From Chloroflexota bacterium (GTDB taxonomy: Bacteria; Vulcanimicrobiota; JAMCWD01), in assembly GCA_023475345.1 (NCBI GenBank), contig JAMCWD010000069.1, forward strand, positions 1 through 40,454: a stretch of DNA of 40,454 nt, read 5' to 3'. Within the stretch, counting starts at the first letter, position 1, and the number at the start of each line of letters is the position of its first letter. The notes under the pieces were generated by a model, which did no database searches, was not told the origin of the DNA, and was given only the letters and a program-made list of their open reading frames with translations. Position numbers and translations under genes: made by a program. Positions 33,520 to 40,454 of this stretch are shown piece by piece.

Positions 33520-34284
33520 ATGAATTCGAAATCCTCCTTTTTATCGGTAGAGGATTGGGACAGGCAGCTTTGCCGGCAGGCGGAATGGCTGAGACCTCAC
33601 CGTTTTCTCCAGTACCGCCATGCCGGGCTGGTCCATGCAAAAAGTGTGCTGGACCTGGGATGCGGCACCGGCCGCATAACCGTAGAATGCTCTGAAAAAA
33701 CCTCCGCACAGGTAACCGGCCTCGATTTTGATCCCAGAAAACTGGAATTCGCAAGATCTTTACCAGGTAGAATCAAGTGGGTGGAAGGCTCTGCCTTCGA
33801 CCTTCCTTTCCCTGATGAAAGCTTCGATATCGTTTTATGCCATTATGTGCTCCTGTGGCTTGAAGACCGGGAGCGCGCCCTTTCGGAAGTGAGGCGGGTG
33901 CTTGCTCCAGGCGGCTGTTTCCTGATCCTGTGTGAGCCGGATTATAACGCTGCAATAGAAGAACCTGACCTCGGGATCGTTGACCTTTACAGGAAATCTT
34001 TACTGCGGGAAGGCGCCGACCTTTCATGCGGGCGGAAGCTCCCGGGGATGCTGTCCGGGGCCGGGATGAAAGGTCGTGTCGGGGTCGTCAATTTTTCATG
34101 GGAGCCGGACTTCTGGCACAGAGAATTAAAGGCTGAACAGGATCTGAGGAGAAAAACATGGAAAGACCTCGTATCCCCGCAGAAAATGGAAGAGTTATTC
34201 AAAAAAGAAGAGGATTCTCTGGATAAAGGAGAAAGGTTTTTCTGGCTCCCTATGTTTTATGCGCTGGCAAAAAAGAAACAGTAA
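33520..34284 (+). CDS. class I SAM-dependent methyltransferase
   Basis: 254 residues. Motif I VLDLGCGTGRITVE, motif II-like VTGLDFDPRKLEFA, motif post-I FDIVLCHYVLLWLED and motif III EVRRVLAPGGCFLILCEPDY mark the UbiE/Methyltransf_11 type. Substrate not deducible; these act on small molecules, lipids or proteins. It closely follows the TPR gene (8 nt). It may close the radical SAM cluster or be an unrelated rider. Confidence 0.8.
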   Translation: MNSKSSFLSVEDWDRQLCRQAEWLRPHRFLQYRHAGLVHAKSVLDLGCGTGRITVECSEKTSAQVTGLDFDPRKLEFARSLPGRIKWVEGSAFDLPFPDESFDIVLCHYVLLWLEDRERALSEVRRVLAPGGCFLILCEPDYNAAIEEPDLGIVDLYRKSLLREGADLSCGRKLPGMLSGAGMKGRVGVVNFSWEPDFWHRELKAEQDLRRKTWKDLVSPQKMEELFKKEEDSLDKGERFFWLPMFYALAKKKQ

Positions 34285-34314
34285 AATAATCTATAAAATT
34301 TTTCGGAGGCAGAC

Positions 34315-35886
34315 ATGACTCTGGCAAAACAGGGACACTATCAATGGGCCAAAATCGGCGATATAGGGGCCTTTTTCAGCTTGATGGTGGACAATGTTAC
34401 CAACCTGGTTTTCCTGTCGGCTTTGCTTCTTGCCGTAAATTTTCCGAAGGAAATCATCTTTTATAAAATGATCCCAGGAACGGCGCTGGGCGTGCTTATC
34501 GGGGATCTCTTATATACCTGGCTTGCATTTTACCTTGCAAAGAAAACCGGTAAAAACGATATAACGGCCATGCCGCTGGGACTGGACACGCCCAGCACCA
34601 TAGGCGTTACCCTGGCGGTAATAGTGCCTACTTTTATTTCTTCAAACAACGCCGACCTGGCATGGAAAGTCGGCATGGCTACTCTGTTTTTCATCGGCAT
34701 CATCAAGCTCTGTATCACCCCGTTCACCGGGTGGGTCAGGAAAAACGTCCCCCAGGCAGGCCTCCTGGGATCTCTTGCAGGCATCGGTGTGGCATTGCTG
34801 GCCTGCCTGCCCCTGATCCATGTTTTCCAGTATCCCATAGTAGGCCTTATCGCAATGGGGATAATCCTTTATTCGCTGGTGGCCAGGCTGCCTCTCCCCT
34901 GGAGGCTCCCCGGCGCTTTACTGGCCGTTGTCCTCGGGCTGGTAATATACCATTCGATGGGATTTTTCGGACTCGTTCCACATTATGCCATACAGGGAGT
35001 CAGCCTCGGCTTTTCATTCCCTCTGCCCGATAAAGAATTTTTCCTGGGACTTTTGCCTGCCTTGAAATTCCTACCCATCGCCCTGCCTTTCGCCCTGCTC
35101 ACGATAGTAGGCGGCATCAATGTTACCGAAAGCGCCCGCGTCGCGGGAGACCCTTATAAAACCTGGCAGGTAATAGCGGTAGAAGGCTTCTCATGCCTGA
35201 TTGCAGCTCCCTTCGGCGCCGTCGTTCAGACAACACCGTACATCGGTCATCCCGCTTACAAGGCTATGGGAGGCCGGGCCGCATACACCCTGGCAACCGG
35301 CCTGTTCATCGGCCTGGGCGGGATCTTCGGCTACATCTCCTGGATCGTGGATATGCTGCCCCAGGCGGCGGTGGCCCCGATCCTGATGTTTGTAGGCATA
35401 GAAATAATGGTCCAGGCTTACATGGCGTGTCCCCGCAAACATGCCGCGGCGGTGGCTTTCGCGCATATCCCCGTAATCGCCGAGCTTGTCAGGATACAAT
35501 GGAGCACGCTCGTCAGCAGGTTCGCGCCGGACCTTTCCAAGATGCCCCCCGATCTCATGACCCAGTATATAACGATCTCCACATTCGCGCACGGCTTCAT
35601 CCTTACCGCCATGCTGTGGGGCGCAATGCTTGCCTGCCTCATAGACAGGAAGCTGGCGGCCGCCGCGTCGTATGCGTTCTTGATGAGCGCTTTCTCGCTT
35701 TTCGGGATAATCCATTCGGTGGATCTTTCCAGCGCCATGTACCTGCCCTGGAAAGCAGGCACGACACTGCCCCTGGAAATAGCTATAGGATATTTCGCAA
35801 TCGGCGTCCTTTTCCTCATCGGGCTTAAAATCGGCGCGCAGGACACGCCTTTCGAAGAGGCGGAATACGAAACCGGACCCTACTGA
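34315..35886 (+). CDS. NCS2/AzgA-like permease family membrane protein
   Basis: 523 residues, about 12 or more hydrophobic helices. Segments such as MVDNVTNLVFLSALLLAV, AMPLGLDTPSTIGVTLAVIV, and GGINVTESARVAGDPYKTWQ, along with GAVVQTTPYIGHPAYKAMGGRAAYTL, resemble the xanthine/uracil and AzgA permease group (UraA fold). Substrate is not determined by these motifs. GGAGGC precedes the ATG. Together with the following two genes it forms a three-gene run with short gaps. Alternative: a distant SulP-related anion transporter. Confidence 0.62.
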   Translation: MTLAKQGHYQWAKIGDIGAFFSLMVDNVTNLVFLSALLLAVNFPKEIIFYKMIPGTALGVLIGDLLYTWLAFYLAKKTGKNDITAMPLGLDTPSTIGVTLAVIVPTFISSNNADLAWKVGMATLFFIGIIKLCITPFTGWVRKNVPQAGLLGSLAGIGVALLACLPLIHVFQYPIVGLIAMGIILYSLVARLPLPWRLPGALLAVVLGLVIYHSMGFFGLVPHYAIQGVSLGFSFPLPDKEFFLGLLPALKFLPIALPFALLTIVGGINVTESARVAGDPYKTWQVIAVEGFSCLIAAPFGAVVQTTPYIGHPAYKAMGGRAAYTLATGLFIGLGGIFGYISWIVDMLPQAAVAPILMFVGIEIMVQAYMACPRKHAAAVAFAHIPVIAELVRIQWSTLVSRFAPDLSKMPPDLMTQYITISTFAHGFILTAMLWGAMLACLIDRKLAAAASYAFLMSAFSLFGIIHSVDLSSAMYLPWKAGTTLPLEIAIGYFAIGVLFLIGLKIGAQDTPFEEAEYETGPY

Positions 35887-35977
35887 TTGGAGGGAATGGA
35901 AGCCCGGGACTAGAAGCTTATAACCCGGCAATAAAACCGGCTTCGAATTTAACTGTAAAATTTAAAAGAGGCGGTCA

Positions 35978-36787
35978 TTGAGCAAAAATAAAAAACAGGT
36001 TTCAAAATCAGAAGGCACAGGTAAAGCTCCAGGGGCAGGCAAATCCCCCGGGCGCGGCAGGGATGTCCTGCTCGTATTCATACTCTGGCTTTTATTGCCC
36101 CTGACCGCGCTTTTATCCGTCATCCTGGGAGACGGCGTCCCTGCGATTTACGGTTATATCTCTCCTGCCCTGATGAGCATCGGGACTTTTGTAGCCTCCG
36201 TCATCATGAAAATCCTTACCGCCCTGGGCGGCAGGGATATGTCGTCACGGTTCTGGATTGAGTTCTCAGGACCTCTTTTCGCCCTGCTCGTCCCGGCGAT
36301 ACTTACATTCTGGTACGGCTCAAAGACCCGCTGGTTCTCCCTTGCCGCCATTTTCCTGGCCTGCCTGGGGATAGAAATGATGATACAGGGGTTCATAATC
36401 TCGGGAGACACCATGCCCCCCTTTAAAATGATAAAAAGCGCCACTTACTGGGATTTCCCTCTTTATTACTTAAGCCTCTCCAGCTACCGGGGGGAAATCG
36501 GCATGTTCATCGGGGAACTGGGCACAAGCTTCATGATGATGGGGACTTTCGCATCGATCTGGGAGATGGGAAAAGAGATAAAAGGGAATCCGTCTCCCAA
36601 TTTTTATTCTTCATTGATTATCGGGATATGGGCTGCGCTTTTTCTTGCCGTGATCAAGTGGAGACCCTACCAGGCAGGCTTGCTGCTCGGGTTGTGGCTG
36701 GTGCCGCGTATCGGAAGCTTCACGGCGGGGAAGAAGCCTGCGAAAAAAACCGCTCCCCGTGCTGAAAAGAGCACTTCTGAAAATTGA
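35978..36787 (+). CDS. hypothetical multi-pass membrane protein
   Basis: 269 residues starting at TTG (35978) with AAAAGAGG upstream. Charged Lys/Gly-rich N-terminus and C-terminus bracket five or six hydrophobic helices, e.g. LVFILWLLLPLTALLSVILG, PLFALLVPAILTFWYG, and SLIIGIWAALFLAVIKW. Family not recognised. It is 91 nt after the permease and 31 nt before the DUF3467-like gene. Possibly an accessory subunit to the permease, by position only. Confidence 0.65.
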   Translation: MSKNKKQVSKSEGTGKAPGAGKSPGRGRDVLLVFILWLLLPLTALLSVILGDGVPAIYGYISPALMSIGTFVASVIMKILTALGGRDMSSRFWIEFSGPLFALLVPAILTFWYGSKTRWFSLAAIFLACLGIEMMIQGFIISGDTMPPFKMIKSATYWDFPLYYLSLSSYRGEIGMFIGELGTSFMMMGTFASIWEMGKEIKGNPSPNFYSSLIIGIWAALFLAVIKWRPYQAGLLLGLWLVPRIGSFTAGKKPAKKTAPRAEKSTSEN

Positions 36788-36818
36788 TTGATTAAATAAT
36801 AAATACCAGGAGGCCGTC

Positions 36819-37157
36819 ATGGAAGAAGAACGAAACATGGAAAAAGAAATAGTGGAACTCGTTCCTGTGATAGAAGACCCGAAGGTGAACTGGGGGATCC
36901 ATGCCAATTATGCTCACGTGGGTCACACCGGGCAGGTTATATCTCTTTATTTCGGGCAGTGGAGCAAAGTCCCGTTTCATGAAATCGGGAAGAACCCCGA
37001 TACGGGCCGGAGACGCTTCAAGGTGCCTATTTTTACAAAGATAATTTTCGACCTGGATATGATCCCTGTTTTGATCAGCCTCCTCAGCAAATTTTACGAA
37101 GAATATAAAAGCACGCCCGACCGCCCGGCAACCGATATCGATATGGAAAACGAATAA
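36819..37157 (+). CDS. small DUF3467-like protein
   Basis: 112 residues with a perfect AGGAGG 7 nt before ATG. The pattern VNWGIHANYAHVGHTGQVISLYFGQ followed by KVPIFTKIIFDLDMIPVLISLL and EEYK resembles DUF3467 proteins, which read Y-A-N/F-x-V-G-H/... FGQ ... ar ... SPehAKrLlelL. No membrane segment or catalytic motif. Acidic ends. Function unknown. It follows the membrane protein by 31 nt and is likely co-transcribed. Confidence 0.6.
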   Translation: MEEERNMEKEIVELVPVIEDPKVNWGIHANYAHVGHTGQVISLYFGQWSKVPFHEIGKNPDTGRRRFKVPIFTKIIFDLDMIPVLISLLSKFYEEYKSTPDRPATDIDMENE

Positions 37158-37216
37158 TCACCGGGTAATCGCGCCAGAAAAATTTCAATGTGATCGCAAT
37201 TGCAGCCACATGAAAA

Positions 37217-37336
37217 CGGGTCATTTGTGATTATGTTGTATTGATTTGAATAAAGGATGGAAAGGCGCAAAAAACAAAGATCCATTAGCATCGCGGCCTG
37301 TTAAACCCCGAATACAACTTGATTACGAATGACCCG
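37217..37336. repeat. 120-nt element with 26-nt imperfect terminal inverted repeats
   Basis: Arm 37217-37242 starts CGGGTCATT and ends GTTGTATT. Its reverse complement is found at 37311-37336 with 22 of 26 positions matching, including the outer nine and inner eight. The 68-nt interior has no ORF with an RBS. It could be a miniature mobile element, a long RNA stem, or a remnant. It lies in the 273-nt gap between the DUF3467-like gene and the MNT/HEPN pair. Confidence 0.6.
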
Positions 37337-37367
37337 ATAATTTATAACCAGGTTTTATGCCCGCCTC

Positions 37368-37404
37368 TTGATTTTATGGCAGAAAATTACTATAATTATT
37401 ATAG
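37368..37404 (+). promoter_or_regulatory. promoter of the MNT-HEPN pair with an overlapping palindromic operator
   Basis: -35 TTGATT (37368-37373), 17-nt spacer, and -10 TATAAT (37391-37396). The -10 box is inside a perfect 7-bp-arm palindrome CTATAAT-T-ATTATAG (37390-37404). The start codon of the regulator-like MNT protein follows 26 nt later. The arrangement suggests autoregulation by its HTH. Confidence 0.6.
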
Positions 37405-37430
37405 TTAATAGACTAAAGGAATGAGTTGTA

Positions 37431-38027
37431 ATGAAAAAAGGGATTGAAACATTATTTGCCGGGAAGGCCCTTGTATCGCTATTAAAGGTGTTTCTTTTCA
37501 ATCCCGATCGCAGTTTTTATCAGCGTGAAATAGTGAATATGACGAAAGAGGCATTGCGCAACGTCCAATTGGAATTGGACAGGCTTATTTCCGTGGGGTT
37601 AATAACCAGGACAATAAGCGGGAACCGGGTGTATTACCAACTGGACCCGCGCTGTTCAATTGCTCATGATTTGAAATCCATATTTCTAAAGACGGTTTTT
37701 GTTGACGAAACCCTCGGCGAAAACCTTTCTCCTATAAGAGATAAAATCAACATTGCATTTATCTATGGCTCTATCGCACGGGGCGAGGAGAAGAGCCACA
37801 GCGATCTTGACCTTATTATAATAGGTTCACTCGGCGCCCGTGAGGCAGCCCGGCTGTTGGCTCCGGCAAAGAAGAAACTTGCCCGCGAAATTAATCTCGT
37901 GATATACAACCCTCTTGAATTCAGGAAAAAATACTCCGAAGGCAATCACTTCATAAATGCCGTTCTCAGTGAACCTAAAATTTTCCTGATCGGAGATGAA
38001 GATGAACTTACAAAGATTCTTAAATGA
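37431..38027 (+). CDS. HTH-nucleotidyltransferase (MNT-type) protein
   Basis: 198 residues. N-terminal ~70 residues form a winged-helix-like DNA-binding unit (SFYQREIVNMTKEALRNVQLELDRL, then LITRTISGNRVYYQL). Residues ~113-130 carry the nucleotidyltransferase signature GSIARGEEKSHSDLDL (GSxARG ... SDxDL), so a metal-binding Asp pair is intact. Such proteins act with HEPN partners, commonly as antitoxin MntA-type that AMPylates the HEPN toxin. Overlaps the HEPN gene by 32 nt. Confidence 0.78.
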   Translation: MKKGIETLFAGKALVSLLKVFLFNPDRSFYQREIVNMTKEALRNVQLELDRLISVGLITRTISGNRVYYQLDPRCSIAHDLKSIFLKTVFVDETLGENLSPIRDKINIAFIYGSIARGEEKSHSDLDLIIIGSLGAREAARLLAPAKKKLAREINLVIYNPLEFRKKYSEGNHFINAVLSEPKIFLIGDEDELTKILK

Positions 38028-38445
38028 AGAGCGGCTTAGACCACACAAGACTTCGCCGAAGGAAATCGCAGATTTATTCAGGATAATCGAGCGTGATTTG
38101 AAGGATTCAAGGATCAAGCAGTTATCGGTGGACAGGCGATTTGCAACCGCGTATAATGCGGCGCTTCAGCTTGCAACGGTTATTTTATATGCTTCTGGAT
38201 ACAGACCTACAGGGATCGGGCATCACTGGGTTACTTTCGAGGTGTTGCCTGAACTGATGGGTGAAGAGTCCCAGGCGGCTGGAGATTATTTCAATATCTG
38301 CCGTTCAAAAAGAAATCTTACCGATTATGACCGGGCGGGCGAAATCTCCGAAACAGAGATGGCAGAACTTATTAAAGAGGTTGAGTTATTTAGAATAAAG
38401 GTAATAGAATGGATAAAAGAAAAATTCCCGGAGCTTTTACCTTGA
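37996..38445 (+). CDS. HEPN-domain protein, partner of the MNT gene
   Basis: 149 residues, all-helical. The segment NICRSKRNLTDYDRAGEIS resembles the HEPN-motif region of SAV_6107-type HEPN proteins (R-N-x-x-x-Y), with Tyr where the RNase HEPN Rx4-6H family has His. So it may be RNase-inactive, or belong to a non-nucleolytic subgroup. The start is 37996 or 38002 (two Met codons); both overlap the MNT gene. Placement after the MNT gene gives a toxin-antitoxin-like pair; toxicity is not proven by sequence. Confidence 0.7.
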   Translation: MKMNLQRFLNEERLRPHKTSPKEIADLFRIIERDLKDSRIKQLSVDRRFATAYNAALQLATVILYASGYRPTGIGHHWVTFEVLPELMGEESQAAGDYFNICRSKRNLTDYDRAGEISETEMAELIKEVELFRIKVIEWIKEKFPELLP

Positions 38446-38534
38446 TAGACCATATTGAAAAACAGTTTCCAACTATCTTTCGTACTCTGGGCGAGGAATA
38501 CTTCTTTCCCGGTGCCCGGTCAGGTTCTATCTAA
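38442..38534 (+). other. short open frame after HEPN gene
   Basis: A TTG overlapping the HEPN stop opens a 29-30 codon frame (reads IDHIEKQFPTIFRTLGEE). It ends TAA at about 38532, at the dnaK 3' end. No SD is evident. It may be a degenerate remnant, or chance. Confidence 0.15.
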
Positions 38535-40213
38535 ACAAGTCTCCCTATTAAATTCGGGAGGGACACGATCTTACTTTTAAGCTCTTCCTTCGTACCCCGT
38601 TGTAAAAGCCGTTTTAATTCTCTTATCTCTCTTTGGACTACTTCTCTCATTTTTAATTTTTTGTTTTGTAGTAATTCTTCCAGGATCTGGATTGAATTCA
38701 CAGCCCTTATCTTTTCTTCTATTTCCTCTTTTTTCTCACTGTCTTCCAGGGCATGAAATGCTGCTGCTTTCGTCCTTGCCTCGATCTCTTCGAAGGAGAG
38801 AGCAGGGGCTTTAATTTTAACGCCTTTTTCAATTGCGGTATGCAAATCCTTGCCTGTAACGTTTAATATACCATTGGCATCGATGTGAAAGATTACTTCT
38901 ATTTTGGGAATTCCCCGCGGAGCGGGGTCGATATCTGAAAGTATCAATTCTCCTATCTTCAGATTTTCCGTTGCTATTTCCCTTTCCCCCTGAAGGACAC
39001 AGATGCTCACCTCCATTTGATCGTCCCTGGAGGTAGTGAATACCCGGCTATGAGAAGTGGGAATAGGAGTATTTCTTTTAATCAGGCGGGTAAAAATCCC
39101 CCCCTGGGTTTCGATTCCAAGGGATAAGGGATTAACATCCACTAAAACGGTTTTTTTATAATCTCCTTTTAAGATCCCGGCTTGAACGGCCGCGCCGAGC
39201 GCCACCACCTCATCGGGATTTACGTCTTTTATAGGCTCTTTTTTGAACATCTCGACAGCCAGCTTGTGAACCGCCGGCATCCTGGTCGCCCCCCCTACAA
39301 AGACCACACGGTCAATCTCCTCGGGAGAAAAGCCTGCATCGAATAAAGCCTGCAGTGTGGGTTGTATCATTTTTTCCGCAAGGTCAGAGGTTAAGTGTTC
39401 AAACTTCTCCCTGGTGAGGGTTAACTGCTTTTCTTTATCATGGTTTAAGAAAGGCAACTTAATAGCGGTTTTAATTTCCAGGGAAAGGTCAATTTTAGCT
39501 TTTTCGGCGGCGTCTCTGAGTTTTGGAAAGAGCGTCGCATCTTCAGAATATAAAATTCGTCTTTGTTGTACTTCTTCCATTATCCAGGAAACCAGCCTCT
39601 GATCCCAGTCATCTCCTCCGAGGTTAGTATTCCCATTGACTGCTTTTACTTCAAAAAATCCATCTCCTAATTCTAAAATGGAAACATCGAATGTTCCTCC
39701 TCCCAGGTCCCAGACAAGTACCGTTTGGATATCCTGTTTGTCCATCCCGTAAGCCAGGGATGCCGCAGTCGGCTCATTTATGATCCTGATTACCTCCAGC
39801 CCCGCAAGCTCCCCGGCTTCATAAGTCGCCTGTCTTTGTTTGTCATTGAAGTAAGCAGGGCAGGTAATTACCGCCTTTTTGATCTTTTCCCCCAGGTATT
39901 CTTCAGCATCGAGCTTTAATTTCAGAAGGATATAAGAAGAAATCTCCTGGGGAGAGAGAACTCTCCCGTTTATCCTTACTTTATAATCGCTTCCCATTTT
40001 TCTTTTTATGGAAAGAACTGAGTTTCCCGAATTCCTTAAAGCGGCCGCTTTAGCAGCTTCCCCAACCAGCAGAATATTTTCCGCTTTGAAAAAAACCGCG
40101 GAAGGGGTAAGCCTTTCTCCTTCGAAATTAGGGATAATTTCCGGTTTTTCCCCGCGAAGGACAGCCATAACCGAATTTGTGGTTCCCAGATCTATCCCGA
40201 GTATCTCGCTCAC
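38531..40213 (-). CDS. Hsp70 (DnaK-like) chaperone of a gas vesicle cluster
   Basis: 560 residues, about 50-80 shorter than housekeeping DnaK, the loss being in the C-terminal lid. ATPase domain motifs: [52 protein letters not shown], and [12 protein letters not shown]. The substrate-binding domain begins [14 protein letters not shown] and includes [22 protein letters not shown] start with GGGGGAGG upstream. It follows a GvpA/J-type gene by 17 nt. Hsp70 genes in gas vesicle clusters probably assist assembly; this one is thus likely a dedicated paralogue rather than the main DnaK (no grpE/dnaJ/hrcA neighbours). Function by context is inference. Confidence 0.85.
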   Translation of the reverse strand: MSEILGIDLGTTNSVMAVLRGEKPEIIPNFEGERLTPSAVFFKAENILLVGEAAKAAALRNSGNSVLSIKRKMGSDYKVRINGRVLSPQEISSYILLKLKLDAEEYLGEKIKKAVITCPAYFNDKQRQATYEAGELAGLEVIRIINEPTAASLAYGMDKQDIQTVLVWDLGGGTFDVSILELGDGFFEVKAVNGNTNLGGDDWDQRLVSWIMEEVQQRRILYSEDATLFPKLRDAAEKAKIDLSLEIKTAIKLPFLNHDKEKQLTLTREKFEHLTSDLAEKMIQPTLQALFDAGFSPEEIDRVVFVGGATRMPAVHKLAVEMFKKEPIKDVNPDEVVALGAAVQAGILKGDYKKTVLVDVNPLSLGIETQGGIFTRLIKRNTPIPTSHSRVFTTSRDDQMEVSICVLQGEREIATENLKIGELILSDIDPAPRGIPKIEVIFHIDANGILNVTGKDLHTAIEKGVKIKAPALSFEEIEARTKAAAFHALEDSEKKEEIEEKIRAVNSIQILEELLQNKKLKMREVVQREIRELKRLLQRGTKEELKSKIVSLPNLIGRLV

Positions 40214-40230
40214 AATTTTCCTCCCCCTTT

Positions 40231-40454
40231 CTATACTTTTTGTCCTGTCTCCACAGAAAGAGATTTTCTTCTTATGGATCTGATCTCTTTGTCCATTTCT
40301 TCCATCATCCCATACTTCAGCATGGTGTCCATGCCTGCTATTACCGCCCTTAAATTTATCCCGATCAACGGAATGTCAGAGACGCAAATAACTAAATCCG
40401 CCTGGACAACTATCCCTTTATCCAGTATCCTGTCCAGCAAGTCCGTCAGTGTAG
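40231..40454 (-). CDS. gas vesicle structural protein GvpA/GvpJ type, 5'-truncated by window edge
   Basis: The frame is open to position 40454; the visible 74 residues read LTDLLDRILDKGIVVQADLV, then SDIPLIGINLRAVIAGMDTMLKYG and a charged C-terminus ending VETGQKV. This is the GvpA-family core (LLDRILDKGVVIDAW ... SLVGIELL). The TTG at 40440 is probably internal, as the conserved LTDLLD starts upstream of it. The charged tail favours GvpJ/M/S-type minor proteins over the main GvpA shell protein. Confidence 0.82.
   Translation of the reverse strand, partial: TLTDLLDRILDKGIVVQADLVICVSDIPLIGINLRAVIAGMDTMLKYGMMEEMDKEIRSIRRKSLSVETGQKV

Noticed and set aside
35193..35828. 211-codon plus-strand frame and a 246-codon minus-strand frame (35191-35931)
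   Set aside because: Both shadow the permease; Arg/Pro/His-rich compositions typical of out-of-frame reading.
1..40454. CRISPR array, tRNA genes, insertion sequences
   Set aside because: No regularly spaced direct repeats, tRNA-like cloverleaf with CCA end, or transposase-like frame was recognised.

Overview
The window looks like chromosomal DNA of an anaerobic Bacillota (Clostridia sensu lato, of the Moorella/Desulfotomaculum/Pelotomaculum kind). The reason is the gene order ffh-rpsP-khpA-ylqD-rimM-trmD-rplS-lepB-rbgA, strong AGGAGG ribosome binding sites, frequent GTG/TTG starts, and a Wood-Ljungdahl methyl branch carrying an Hdr-linked methylene-THF reductase. That suggests an acetogen, or a syntroph running the pathway in reverse. 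The genus cannot be named from the sequence alone.

Layout. 1-2400 (minus strand): an M23 endopeptidase-domain protein with no visible signal peptide, a C39-peptidase-like protein that has lost its catalytic Cys and His, and tatA. 2450-8160 (minus): a nine-gene translation/secretion operon behind a near-consensus sigma-A promoter (TTGACA-17-TATACT) upstream of ffh. rimM in this operon has no ordinary start codon in front of its conserved N-terminus. 8219-14003 (minus): a formate dehydrogenase operon, fdhA (Cys-type Mo/W enzyme), an Fe-S subunit and a flavin/2Fe-2S subunit of the HydB/HydG (sulfhydrogenase) type, then a MobA-FdhD fusion for cofactor maturation and a small membrane protein. 14154-17193: a HAD phosphatase, a DUF1189-like membrane protein and an MFS transporter.

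17351-26336 (plus): folD-fhs, a hairpin that may be a partial terminator, then hdrC-hdrB-hdrA-mvhD-metV-metF with overlapping stops and starts. With the FDH operon this covers the whole route formate/CO2 to methyl-THF. HdrA is a tandem double-HdrA fusion. The set matches the MetFV-HdrABC-MvhD complex described for Moorella thermoacetica and so suggests flavin-based electron bifurcation/confurcation at methylene-THF reduction.

26439-28133 (minus): DUF4239-like and DUF4412-like proteins. 28297-34284 (plus): the most unusual part of the window. It is a compact cluster starting with an unannotated 41-residue ORF, then a two-TM zinc-ribbon protein and a secreted/membrane DUF2207 protein whose last 19 residues are a Cys-Ala repeat (seven cysteines). 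A PqqD-like/radical SAM/SPASM enzyme follows, then a DUF1893 protein, a secreted TPR protein and a methyltransferase. This looks like a candidate peptide-tail modification system. 34315-37157 (plus): an NCS2/AzgA-like permease, an unknown membrane protein and a small DUF3467-like protein. 37217-37336 holds a 26-nt-armed imperfect inverted repeat. It is followed by an MNT-HEPN type pair (37431-38445) with a palindrome sitting on its -10 box. 38531-40454 (minus): an Hsp70/DnaK-like chaperone directly after the end of a gas-vesicle GvpA/J-type gene that runs off the window, so a gas vesicle cluster probably continues to the right.

No tRNA, rRNA, CRISPR array, insertion sequence or recognised riboswitch was seen.
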